Notes under the pieces: model-generated
What the model saw: the letters and a program-made list of their open reading frames with translations, nothing else
What the model was told of the DNA's origin: nothing
Databases searched by the model: none
NCBI GenBank assembly: GCA_027008705.1
Contig: JALVEB010000197.1
Location: forward strand, 1 to 60,673
DNA from: Sedimenticola sp.
Lineage (GTDB): Bacteria; Pseudomonadota; Gammaproteobacteria; Chromatiales; Chromatiaceae
Direction: 5' to 3'
Length of the DNA stretch: 60,673 nucleotides
Shown here: in pieces, positions 20,814-29,857 of the stretch
Layout of the letters: every line of letters starts with the position of its first letter
Position numbering within the stretch: position 1 is the first letter of the stretch
Made by a program: the position numbers and the translations under genes

Positions 20814-22022
20814 TTGGTGTCCAGGGTAGGTTCGGTCTTGTCGAGAAAGACATCTCTGTTGATTACGCTGCTGGTGTCGCTCGCGGTGATTGCGGTGGTC
20901 GCGTGGTTGGTGAAAACCCGCCCGAAACCGAGTGGCGAGCGTCGCCCCATGCCGCCGCCCGTGGTCGAGCTGACCCCGCTTGCGCGCGCGACCTTACAGC
21001 CGGTGGATCGCGTTTCCGGTTTGCTGCAGCCGGCGCGGCGGGCGCGACTGCATTTCCAGCTCAGCGGCGAGTTGGTCGAGCGGCGGGTGGATGCGGGCGT
21101 GGCGGTGGCGGCCGGCGATCTGTTGGCGCGCCTGGACGATGCCGACGAGGCCGCCGACGCGCATAACGCGGAGGTTGCGGTGGCCGAGGAACGCGCGGCG
21201 GTGGCGCGCGATCGGCGGCTGTTGAAGCTGGCGCGCGAGCAGGTGGCGTTGGCCGAGCACGAGGTCGCGCGTCAACGTAGCCTGGGTAAGCAGTCATTGG
21301 CTTCGCGCGCCGGCCTGGACAGCGCGCGCACCGCGTCGTTGCGCCAGCGCACCGAGGTGGCGCGTCTGGAGTACGCGGTGTCGACCGCCGAGCAGCGCCT
21401 GGCGCGCAAGCGCATCGCCTTGGAGAAGGCGATGCGCCGGCTGGCGCGCACCCGCTTGCGTGCGCCCTGGGCCGGCGAGGTGGCGCGGGTCGCCGTGGAG
21501 GTCGGGGATTACCTGACGCCGGCGACGCTGGCGGTGGAATTGATCGATGTCGCCGAATTGGAGCTGCGGGTGCATGTGGGTGTCGACAGCATCGCCGCGT
21601 TGGCGCCGGGGCGGGAGGTGGAGGTGCGGATCGGCGATCGACGCCGCGTCGGGCGCATCCGCTCGTTGGCGCGCGTGCCGGAGGCCGACAGTGGAACCTA
21701 TCCGGTGCGTATCCGCCTGGCCGGCGATGGCTTGGTGGCCGGGCAACTGGGGCGGGTGGCGCTGCCGCTGCGCGCGCGCGTCGATGTGCTGGTGGCGCCG
21801 GCCAGCGCGATTCTGCGCGACGAAGGCAAGACCTGGTTGTTCGTCTTCCACGATGACGGCGGCGGGCGCGGTCATCTGGAGCGCCGCGCGGTGCGTCTCG
21901 GCGTGCGCGTGGGCGATCTGGTCGAGCTGCTTTCCGGGGCGAAGCCGGGCGAGCGGGTCGTCGCGCGCGACGTGGCTTTTCTCTCCGATGCCCAACCGGC
22001 CGAGGCGCGGGGCGCGCAATGA
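20814..22022 (+). CDS. RND efflux periplasmic adaptor (MFP) subunit
   Basis: N-terminal TM, VVELTPLARATLQPVDRVSGLLQPARRARLHFQLSGELVERRVDAGVAVAAGDLLARLDD lipoyl-like, coiled coil, overlaps permease gene. Confidence 0.9.
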   Translation: MVSRVGSVLSRKTSLLITLLVSLAVIAVVAWLVKTRPKPSGERRPMPPPVVELTPLARATLQPVDRVSGLLQPARRARLHFQLSGELVERRVDAGVAVAAGDLLARLDDADEAADAHNAEVAVAEERAAVARDRRLLKLAREQVALAEHEVARQRSLGKQSLASRAGLDSARTASLRQRTEVARLEYAVSTAEQRLARKRIALEKAMRRLARTRLRAPWAGEVARVAVEVGDYLTPATLAVELIDVAELELRVHVGVDSIAALAPGREVEVRIGDRRRVGRIRSLARVPEADSGTYPVRIRLAGDGLVAGQLGRVALPLRARVDVLVAPASAILRDEGKTWLFVFHDDGGGRGHLERRAVRLGVRVGDLVELLSGAKPGERVVARDVAFLSDAQPAEARGAQ

Positions 22023-25000
22023 TCGATTTCTCGATACGCAATCCGCTGATCGTCAATCTGTTTCTGGCGCTGGTGGCGCTTGCCGGCATCCAGGCCTGGA
22101 ATGGCATGCCGCAGGAGATGTTCCCGACCGTCGAGCAGGACAAGGTGCGGGTGACGACGATCTTCGAGGGAGCGTCGCCGGAGGAGGTCGAGCGGCAGGT
22201 GACGCTGCCGATCGAAGAGGCGCTCGACGGCCTGCCGGACATCGATGTGATGACCTCGACCAGCACCGAGGGGCGTTCAGCGGTTCTGGTCAGCCTGCGC
22301 AGCGGTGCCGATGTCGACGATTTCATCCGCGCCGCGCAGAATGCGCTCGATCAGATCACCGACCTGCCGGAAGAGGCCGAGGAGCCCCAGTTGGTGCGTC
22401 TGACGACCCGTTTCCCGGTGATCTCGGTGAGCCTCTACGGCGATGTCGCGCGCGCCTATCTCTACGATCGCGCCGAGCAGGTGCGGCGTGAGCTGGCGCA
22501 GTTGCCGGGGGTGGCCTCGGTCGGCGTCGCCGGGCGGCGTGACTGGGAGCTGTGGGTGACGGTCGATCCACAGCGGCTGGCGGCGCGCGGGGTCTCGCTC
22601 GGCCAGCTGCGGCGAGCGCTGAGCGAAAACCTGCGCGACCTGCCCGGCGGTTCATTGAAGTCGAGCGCCGGCGACATCCGTCTGCGCGGGCTGGGCGTGC
22701 CGCCGCGGGCCGATGCGATCGAGGCGATCGCGGTGCGCGCCGACGCCGATGGCGGGGTGTTGCGTCTGGGCGACATCGCGCGTGTCGGCGTGCGCTTCGA
22801 GGAGGCGCGCACGCTCGGGCGCTTCAACGGGAGACCCTCGGTCAACCTGACCATCAACAAGACCGCGGCGGCCTCCACGATCACGGTCGCCGCCGAGGCG
22901 CGCGCCTATGTCGATGCCTTGCGCGCGCAACTGCCGCCGGGGCTGCGCGCCGGCTTGTTCAGCGATCTCTCGGTGTATGTCAAGCACCGCCTCGAAACCG
23001 TCAAGTCCTCGGGTCTGGTCGGTCTGGCGCTGGTGCTGCTGTCGCTGTATCTGTTGCTGAATTTCCGTGTCGCGGCGATCACCGCGATGGGCATACCGGT
23101 ATCCTTTCTGGTGGCGGTGATCTTCATCCAGCTCACCGGCTACAGCATCAACATGGTCTCGCTGTTCGCCTTCCTGATCGCGCTCGGCCTGATCGTGGAC
23201 GATGCGATCATCGTCACCGAGAACATCTACCGCCATGTCGAGGAGGGCATGGCGCCGCGCCACGCCGCGAGCATCGGCGCGAAAGAGGTGTTCTGGCCGG
23301 TGGTGGCGTCGACCGCGACGACGATCGCGGCGTTCATGCCGATGTTCGCGATCGGCGGCACCATGGGCGCCTTCATCTCGGTGATCCCGGCGGTGGTCAG
23401 TGCCTCGTTGCTGGGCTCGCTGTTCGAGGCCTTCGGGGTGTTGCCGTCGCATGCCGCCGAGTGGCTGCATCCGGGCGGGCGCACCCACAGCGAGCGCCGT
23501 TGGCGCGGCCTGCTCGATGCCTATGCCGGCTTTTTGCGTCGCTCGCTGCGCCATCGCTACCTGTTGGCGGTGCTCTCGGTCGGCGTGCTTGTCATCACCC
23601 TGACCTGGGCCGCGACACGCATCCCGTTCGTGCTCTTCGGCAATGTCGCGGTGGGGCAGTTCTTCGTCAACGTCGAGGCGCCCAACACCTATTCCCTGGA
23701 CGATTCGGCCGCGCTCGCGGTGGAGCTGGAACGATTGGTGCGCGAGACCATCGCCCCGGAGGAGCTCGCCACGCTGCTGACCAACGTCGGTGTCAGCTTC
23801 ATCGATTTCCACCGCGTGCGGCTCGGCAGTCAGTACATCCAGTTGATCGTCGATCTGAAGAAAAAGAAGCCGGAGGGCTTCATCGAGCGTTTCGTCTCGC
23901 CGCTGGTCAGCCTGCGTTTCGACAACGACGGCGAACGCCGGCGCGATACCGAGGCCATCATCGACGCCTTGCGCGCGCGCCTGGAACGCGTGCCGGGGAT
24001 CCGCCGCTACTCGATCCTGCGTCCCCAGGGCGGGCCGGCGGGCGCCGACCTCGAGATCGGCATCGTCGGCCAGGATGTCCGCCTGTTGCGCCACGAGGCC
24101 GACCGCGTGCGCGACTATCTGCGCTCGCTGCCGGCCACCTCCGACGTCCGCCATGATCTCGACCCCGGCAAGCTGGAATACCGCTACCGGCTGAACGCGC
24201 GTGGCCGCGAGCTGGGACTGACCCAGCAGGATCTGGCCGCCGCGGTGCGCACCGGCTTCCTCGGCCTCGAGGCGGTCTATGTCAACTGGCGCAACAAGCG
24301 CATCCCGGTGCGCCTGATCTATGACGATCGCTGGCGTCACGACGGCGCCGCGCTGGAGCGTCTGCCGGTAAGCTTGAACGATGGCCGCGTGGTGTGGCTG
24401 CGCGATGTGGCCGACATCGAGGTCGGGCGTGGCTTCAACACCATCAACCGCCGCGACATGCGGCGTCTGGTCACCATCACCGGCGAGGTCGACGACGACA
24501 TCATGACCGCCGATCAGGTGGTCGAACTGGTCAGGCAGCGCTTCGGCGATATCGGCCGGCGTCATCCCGGCTACGAGCTGCTGTTTCTCGGCGAGAAGAA
24601 GCAGGCCGCGGACTCGATCCGGGATGTGCGCAGCGCCACCTGGATCGCGCTCGGCGCGATCTTCTTCATCCTGGCGAGCCTGTTTCGCTCGCTGCTCGAT
24701 CCACTGGTGGTGATGTTCTCGATCCCGTTCGGCGCGATCGGGGTGGTGATCGGCCATGCGCTGTTCGGATTCCATCTGCAATTCCTGTCGCTGATCGGCT
24801 TTCTGGCGCTGACCGGCATCGTCGTCAACGATTCGTTGATCCTGGTCGACTTCGCCAATCAGCGCCGCGCCGCCGGCGAGGAACGCATTGCGGCGATGGT
24901 CGCCGCCGGACGCGCGCGCATCCGGCCGATCTTGCTGACCAGCATCACCACCTTTCTCGGGATCTCGCCGCTGATCTTCTTCGCCACCGGGCAGACCGCC

Positions 25001-25177
25001 TTCCTGTCGCCGATGGCAGTCAGTCTGGGCTTCGGGCTGATCTTCTCTACCCTGCTGATCCTGCTGGCGTTGCCGAGCTTCTGGCTGATCGCCGATGATC
25101 TCCGTGGTCTCGGTCGTCGCCTGTTCGGCGCGCGCTCCGAACCCTCCACAGAAACCTTGATCGAAGAGCTGAAATGA
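22019..25177 (+). CDS. RND efflux transporter permease (AcrB/MexB superfamily)
   Basis: 1052 aa; GASPEEVERQVTLPIEEALDGL, two sets of TM helices, ALGLIVDDAIIVTENI, LSLIGFLALTGIVVNDSLILVDF. Confidence 0.95.
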   Translation: MIDFSIRNPLIVNLFLALVALAGIQAWNGMPQEMFPTVEQDKVRVTTIFEGASPEEVERQVTLPIEEALDGLPDIDVMTSTSTEGRSAVLVSLRSGADVDDFIRAAQNALDQITDLPEEAEEPQLVRLTTRFPVISVSLYGDVARAYLYDRAEQVRRELAQLPGVASVGVAGRRDWELWVTVDPQRLAARGVSLGQLRRALSENLRDLPGGSLKSSAGDIRLRGLGVPPRADAIEAIAVRADADGGVLRLGDIARVGVRFEEARTLGRFNGRPSVNLTINKTAAASTITVAAEARAYVDALRAQLPPGLRAGLFSDLSVYVKHRLETVKSSGLVGLALVLLSLYLLLNFRVAAITAMGIPVSFLVAVIFIQLTGYSINMVSLFAFLIALGLIVDDAIIVTENIYRHVEEGMAPRHAASIGAKEVFWPVVASTATTIAAFMPMFAIGGTMGAFISVIPAVVSASLLGSLFEAFGVLPSHAAEWLHPGGRTHSERRWRGLLDAYAGFLRRSLRHRYLLAVLSVGVLVITLTWAATRIPFVLFGNVAVGQFFVNVEAPNTYSLDDSAALAVELERLVRETIAPEELATLLTNVGVSFIDFHRVRLGSQYIQLIVDLKKKKPEGFIERFVSPLVSLRFDNDGERRRDTEAIIDALRARLERVPGIRRYSILRPQGGPAGADLEIGIVGQDVRLLRHEADRVRDYLRSLPATSDVRHDLDPGKLEYRYRLNARGRELGLTQQDLAAAVRTGFLGLEAVYVNWRNKRIPVRLIYDDRWRHDGAALERLPVSLNDGRVVWLRDVADIEVGRGFNTINRRDMRRLVTITGEVDDDIMTADQVVELVRQRFGDIGRRHPGYELLFLGEKKQAADSIRDVRSATWIALGAIFFILASLFRSLLDPLVVMFSIPFGAIGVVIGHALFGFHLQFLSLIGFLALTGIVVNDSLILVDFANQRRAAGEERIAAMVAAGRARIRPILLTSITTFLGISPLIFFATGQTAFLSPMAVSLGFGLIFSTLLILLALPSFWLIADDLRGLGRRLFGARSEPSTETLIEELK

Positions 25178-26154
25178 CCCAACGCCATACCGAAATGACC
25201 GCCTGGCTGGATGATCGCTTCCACGAATACCGGCTGGCTCCGGTGTCCGACGACGCCAGTTTCCGCCGCTACTACCGCGTCATACCGGGTGATGGTGGCC
25301 CGTCGCGGATCCTCATGGACGCGCCGCCGGACAAGGAAGATGTACGGCCTTTCGCCGCGATCGCCGCACGTCTGCGCCAAGTCGGTGTGCAGGCGCCGCG
25401 CGTGCACGCCAGCGACGAGGCGCGGGGTTTTCTGTTGCTCGATGATTTCGGCGACTGTCGCTACCTCGATGCGCTCGACGAAACCACGGTCGAGCGCCTC
25501 TATGGCGATGCCCTCGGCGCGCTGTCGGTGATGCAGGCCTGCGTGTCGGCCGACGAGCTGCCGCTTTATGACGAGCCCCTGCTGCGCGCCGAGATCGCGC
25601 TGTTTCCCGACTGGCTGTTGCAACGCCATCTCGGCCTCACGCTGGATGCCGACGAGACCCGCCTGATCGCGGAAGCCGCCGATACGCTGGTCGTCAACGC
25701 CCTGGCTCAGCCCCAGGTCTTCGTGCATCGCGATTACCATTCCCGCAACCTGATGCGGATCGGGCAAGGCAACCCCGGGGTGCTCGATTTCCAGGACGCG
25801 GTGCGTGGACCGGTGACCTACGATCTGGTCTCGCTGCTGCGTGACTGCTACATCCGCTGGCCGCGCGAGCGCGTAGAGGACTGGGCCTGGGGGTATTTCG
25901 ATCTTGCGGTACAGTCCGGTATCCTGCGTGAGGAGCACGAATCGCGCTTCCAGCGTTGGTTCGATCTGATGGGGATGCAACGCCAACTGAAAGCGGCCGG
26001 GATCTTCGCGCGCCTCGATCAGCGCGACGGCAAGCCCGGATATCTTGCCGACATCCCGCGCACCCTGGCTTATCTCGTCGAGGTCGCGCCGGATTATCCG
26101 GATCTGGCGGCATTCGGTGAATGGGTCGCGCGGCGGGTGCTGCCGGTGTTATGA
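25174..26154 (+). CDS. amgK: AmgK-like aminoglycoside phosphotransferase family (anomeric MurNAc/GlcNAc kinase)
   Basis: DASFRRYYRV, ILMDAPPDKEDVRPF, FLLLDDFGDCRYLD, FVHRDYHSRNLM, GVLDFQDAVRGPVTYDLVSLLRDCYIRW. Confidence 0.85.
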   Translation: MTQRHTEMTAWLDDRFHEYRLAPVSDDASFRRYYRVIPGDGGPSRILMDAPPDKEDVRPFAAIAARLRQVGVQAPRVHASDEARGFLLLDDFGDCRYLDALDETTVERLYGDALGALSVMQACVSADELPLYDEPLLRAEIALFPDWLLQRHLGLTLDADETRLIAEAADTLVVNALAQPQVFVHRDYHSRNLMRIGQGNPGVLDFQDAVRGPVTYDLVSLLRDCYIRWPRERVEDWAWGYFDLAVQSGILREEHESRFQRWFDLMGMQRQLKAAGIFARLDQRDGKPGYLADIPRTLAYLVEVAPDYPDLAAFGEWVARRVLPVL

Positions 26155-27018
26155 CGCCGGGCCGGCGGTGTCATCGGCGAGCCGGTCCAGTGTCGCGACC
26201 GCCTCGTCGAGATCACGGAACGGCAGATACCAGGTCGAGCATTCGCGGATCACACGGTCGACCGCGCGGAAGCCGCGTTCCCCCTGTAGCGGGTAATTGA
26301 AGGCATTGCCGGAGAGCTTCAGAAAGGCGCGTCCCTTGGCGAAGTCATGAAGGCGGGTGGTGGCCCGCGGATCGTATTGCGGAAACACCACCCAGGCCGG
26401 GCGCGCGGCCTCGCGCCAGCGCCGCAAGGCCTCTTCACCGGGGTGCACATGGGCGACGTCGCCCTTGCGCGTGCCCGGGTGGATCGGCCCGACGATCGCG
26501 CCGGGTTCGAACGCCTTGAATACCTCGATGGAGCGGTTCTTCAGCGGGATCGGGCGTGGGATCGGATCGATCATCCCACTGTCCGGGCGCAACAGAGCGA
26601 ACTCATCGGAGAGCAGCCGCCAGCCGCGGTAGGCCAGCGCCGCGCACAGGGTGCTCTTGCCCGAGCCGGGCGGCGCGGGCAACAACAATACCCGGCCGTG
26701 TTTCTCGAGCACCGCCGAGTGCAGCATCAGGTACTGGTGCGCCTGCATTGCGATGCAGTAGTTCAGCCCCCATTCGAACAGCGCGAAGGCCTGCTCCAGA
26801 GGAAAGGGGTAGAACGGCGTGTCCATGTCGGTGACGAACACCGCCTGCGGTCGCAACAGGTGGCGCAGGCCGCGCCGGCGGTAAACGCGGATGTGGAAAT
26901 CGACCAGCTGGTTCTCGTCCTCCGGCGGGCGTTCTCCGTACAGCAGCCGCAGCAGCTCGTGCAGCCGCGGCAGCGGGCTGTCGAGTCGGGTCAGGAACGG
27001 GCCGGTGCGAAACAGCAA
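26149..27018 (-). CDS. HprK-related kinase A (HPr-rel-A system)
   Basis: Walker A LLPAPPGSGKSTLCAALAYRGWRLLSDEFALLRPDSG, then PIPLKNRSIEVFKAF...GPIHPGTRKGDVAHV; HprK-like core without full HprK architecture. Confidence 0.8.
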   Translation of the reverse strand: MLFRTGPFLTRLDSPLPRLHELLRLLYGERPPEDENQLVDFHIRVYRRRGLRHLLRPQAVFVTDMDTPFYPFPLEQAFALFEWGLNYCIAMQAHQYLMLHSAVLEKHGRVLLLPAPPGSGKSTLCAALAYRGWRLLSDEFALLRPDSGMIDPIPRPIPLKNRSIEVFKAFEPGAIVGPIHPGTRKGDVAHVHPGEEALRRWREAARPAWVVFPQYDPRATTRLHDFAKGRAFLKLSGNAFNYPLQGERGFRAVDRVIRECSTWYLPFRDLDEAVATLDRLADDTAGPAS

Positions 27019-27057
27019 GCAAGCGTCTCCGCCAGGAACAACGAGAATGGGACCGTA

Positions 27058-27408
27058 TCAGGCCAGCAGGCGGCGGTCGTCGAAGCGTCCGTCGCTGATC
27101 AGGCCGAGATGGCGGAGCTGGCCCAGGTGCTGCTCGATGCGCCCGGCAAAGGCGTGCCGGGCATCGTCCCCGATCTCCCAGGTCTCCGCGAGCAAGCGCT
27201 GGATCTCCGCGCTGTTCAGCGGTTCCCCGGCGAGCAGATCGAGGATGTCGAGCGCCATCTGGTTCAGCAGGTGCGTCTGTCCGCTGCCGGGATTGTACAG
27301 AAAGTACTCGTCGTTCCAGCAGCGGCGGACGAAACGCTTGTACAGCGGACAGTGCCAGCGCGTCACCTGCAAGGAGCGGGAGTGCCGTGTAACCGCGCTG
27401 TCAGGCAA
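27058..27408 (-). CDS. PqqD-like (RRE-fold) protein of the HPr-rel-A system
   Basis: ~116 aa; DEYFLYNPGSGQTHLLNQMALDILDLLAGEPLNSAEIQRLLAE...IEQHLGQLRHLGLI: PqqD-type pattern; adjacent to HprK-like gene. Confidence 0.72.
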   Translation of the reverse strand: MPDSAVTRHSRSLQVTRWHCPLYKRFVRRCWNDEYFLYNPGSGQTHLLNQMALDILDLLAGEPLNSAEIQRLLAETWEIGDDARHAFAGRIEQHLGQLRHLGLISDGRFDDRRLLA

Positions 27409-27901
27409 AGGAGGCCAGGCAGGACACCGTCACCGGATTGCCGTTGAAGCCGCCGGCGCTGTTGCCGTCCTGATCGATGAAGCCGTTCGGACCGACATAG
27501 GCGGTTTGCGCGACGCCGGGCGTGGTTTCCTCCACATAGGCGACGCACACCTCGTCGGCGCCCAGCACGGTGTTGCCGTCGAGGCCGGTCAGGTTCGTTC
27601 CCGTGGAATCGTTGGCGTCGGAGTTTACCGGTCCACCGGCCCAGCCCAGGGTGTTCAGGTTGTTCAGGGCGGTATTGGCCTCGGACGCATCGGCGACCGC
27701 GGTGCAAGCGGGCTCCTGGCCGGGCTGGAATCCAGTGACGCATTGGTGGCTGCTGGCATTGGCCTGCGCCGCGTTGCTCAGGGTCAGCACGACCGGCGCG
27801 CTGGCCATGCCGAGCATGATCTTGCGCCGGCGGGCGAAGTCACTGCTGTCCGGGTTTGGGTTGGCTTGCTTTGCGTGATCGCTATTGTGGGTCTTCCGCA
27901 T
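27401..27901 (-). CDS. Small exported protein with Tat-like signal, four Cys after the signal, unknown function
   Basis: FARRRKIMLGMASAPVVLTLSNAAQANA signal-like segment; overlaps the PqqD-like gene by 8 bp (coupled). Confidence 0.65.
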   Translation of the reverse strand: MRKTHNSDHAKQANPNPDSSDFARRRKIMLGMASAPVVLTLSNAAQANASSHQCVTGFQPGQEPACTAVADASEANTALNNLNTLGWAGGPVNSDANDSTGTNLTGLDGNTVLGADEVCVAYVEETTPGVAQTAYVGPNGFIDQDGNSAGGFNGNPVTVSCLASFA

Positions 27902-28202
27902 GGTGCTATCCTGTTTTTCTGTACCGTCAGCGGCAGTGCCGTGAAACGGGAATCAACTATTGCAACGTAATCGACTGACAGTCGGCGGCGGGGCGAAGCG
28001 CGGGCCGATCGTACAGCACGGTATATCTCTAAAATGATGTTTCTTACAAGCAAGAGTCATGCCTTAAGTTACAACGCTATGTAATCCAGCGTTTTTTTTG
28101 GTTGCCGATAGGTCCGGCGGGTGATGGTTGTAAATAAAGCTGACGCGACCCATCGATCCGTGCCGCCATCGGCCGGCACCCGTTTTGCCCGCCGGCGCCC
28201 GT

Positions 28203-28236
28203 CATGCCCGATAGTCTAGCAGACTGTCGGGCATGG
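28203..28236. repeat. 15-bp-stem hairpin CATGCCCGATAGTCT-AGC(A)-AGACTGTCGGGCATG
   Basis: Near-perfect inverted repeat (one G/U-tolerated mismatch), no T-run; intergenic between the Tat-signal gene and the nucleotidyltransferase. Confidence 0.7.
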
Positions 28237-28372
28237 TAGTAATCTAGCGCGGCGGCGGGAGAGCGGGCAGTGGTTTTTCTGAATCTTCTCATCCCATCGG
28301 TGCGCCATGACGAGCGGAAAGGTTCCGGTTCGCGCGCCATTCGCGGAATCTCATCAACCAGGGAGGCGATCG

Positions 28373-29479
28373 ATGCCATCCGGCGCCGATACGACCATAC
28401 AGCAGCATTTCGTGGAAGTGGTGCAAGCGCCTCGGCGTTTGCTCGAATGGCCGCTGCCGTTGCAGAACCGCATATTGCGGCTGTTGCGCCGTCATTTGAT
28501 GCTGGGCGCGGTCGCGCTCGGCCTCGGGGAAGACGAGTTGCCAAGGGGTGGCACGAAGCTTCGCGATCAACTCGATGCCGCGCGCATCCATGCCTCGGTG
28601 TATCGACGTCAACTGCGTTGGGAAGTGCGTCAGATCGTGCATGCCCTGGCGGGACTCGAGGTGCCGGTGGTATTGCTGAAAGGCGCCGCCTACGAGTTTC
28701 TGAATCTCCCCAACGCGCGAGGACGCTGGGTTTCCGATGTGGACATCCTGGTTCCGCGCGACGCGCTGGAGGGGGTCGAACAGGCTCTGGTGCGGCATGG
28801 CTGGGAGGGCATGAAGCTCGATGAGTACGATCAGGGTTACTACCGCCAGTGGATGCACGAGCTGCCGCCGCTGCGCCATCGCGAGCGGGGCACGGTGGTC
28901 GATGTGCACCATGCCATCGCGCCCACCACCAGCCGCTTGAGGCCGGATTCGGCGCGCTTGCTGGCCGCCGCGCGGGCCTTGGAGCAGCCCCCGTTGCATG
29001 TGCTCGCGCCGCCCGACATGGTGCTGCACGCGGCGGTGCACCTGTTCCACGATGGAGACCTGTCCAATGGGCTGCGCGAATTGTACGATCTGTTCGTGTT
29101 GATGCGTCATTTCGGCGCGCGCGCGGGGTTTTGGGAGGCGCTGGAGAAACGGGCGCATGAACTGGGGCTGGAGCGCCCGTTGTACTACGCCACCCACCAT
29201 CTGCGCGAGGGGTTCGGGTTTCATGTCCCGGTGGCAATGGCAAACCGGCTGGCGGCGCGCCGTGGCTTGGCCAGCGGCCTTGTCAACCGGGCGATGCGGG
29301 AGCGCTTGCGGCCGAGCGACGAGCCGGCTGGAGCTTGGCGGAGCGCGCTGGCCTCCGAGCTGCTCTATCTGCGTTCGCATTGGTTGCGCATGCCGCCGCT
29401 GATGCTGGCGCGTCACTTGGCGACGAAGGCATGGATGCGCCGTCAGACGGTTCGAAGCGAGGACAAGGCGGCGATCTGA
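28373..29479 (+). CDS. Nucleotidyltransferase family protein (NTP_transf_5-like)
   Basis: PVVLLKGAAYEFLNLPNARGRWVSDVDILVPRDALEGVEQALVRHGWE; RBS AGGGAGG 7 nt before ATG 28373. Confidence 0.78.
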   Translation: MPSGADTTIQQHFVEVVQAPRRLLEWPLPLQNRILRLLRRHLMLGAVALGLGEDELPRGGTKLRDQLDAARIHASVYRRQLRWEVRQIVHALAGLEVPVVLLKGAAYEFLNLPNARGRWVSDVDILVPRDALEGVEQALVRHGWEGMKLDEYDQGYYRQWMHELPPLRHRERGTVVDVHHAIAPTTSRLRPDSARLLAAARALEQPPLHVLAPPDMVLHAAVHLFHDGDLSNGLRELYDLFVLMRHFGARAGFWEALEKRAHELGLERPLYYATHHLREGFGFHVPVAMANRLAARRGLASGLVNRAMRERLRPSDEPAGAWRSALASELLYLRSHWLRMPPLMLARHLATKAWMRRQTVRSEDKAAI

Positions 29480-29488
29480 CGGCTTGCT

Positions 29489-29857
29489 TCAGGTAGGCGG
29501 CGGGCAATCGGCCGGGGCGCGCGCGTAACGCAGCAACAGCAGGGCGATGCCGATGCCGGCGAGGTCGGCGAGGATGTCCGAGGCCGATGCGGTGCGTTGC
29601 GGGATGAAGTATTGCGCCACCTCGATCAGGATGCCATAGCCGAGCAGCGCGAGAGCGCTCAGATGAGCGCTGGCGCGCGGAAAGCTGCAATTGGCCAGGA
29701 GCATCAGCCAGCCGAACGCGGTGACGTGTTGCAGCTTGTCGTCGATGCCCTGTTCGAGGATCCGGGGGCTGTGCGGCGTCAGCGCCAGCCAGGTGATCGC
29801 GATCAGCGAAACGAAAAAAATCGTGGTATAGCTAAGCGTTTTGTGGGTCCTTGTCAT
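29489..29857 (-). CDS. VanZ-like family membrane protein
   Basis: DDKLQHVTAFGWLMLLANCSF...ALLGYGILIEVAQYFIPQRTASASDILADLAGIGIALLLL. Confidence 0.85.
   Translation of the reverse strand: MTRTHKTLSYTTIFFVSLIAITWLALTPHSPRILEQGIDDKLQHVTAFGWLMLLANCSFPRASAHLSALALLGYGILIEVAQYFIPQRTASASDILADLAGIGIALLLLRYARAPADCPPPT

Noticed and set aside
22652-24781. 709-aa antisense ORF opposite the RND permease
   Set aside because: Composition typical of a codon-position shadow of a GC-rich gene; RND permease motifs on the sense strand
28060-28105. Intrinsic terminator AACGCTatgtaatccAGCGTTTTTTTTT
   Set aside because: Only a 5-6 bp stem with a 9-nt loop and no plus-strand gene immediately upstream; too weak to annotate
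26149-29479. Lasso-peptide biosynthetic gene cluster
   Set aside because: HprK-like kinase, PqqD-like protein and NTase recall lasso tailoring genes, but I see no asparagine-synthetase-like cyclase, no transglutaminase-like protease, and the candidate substrate is ~165 aa with a Tat-like signal
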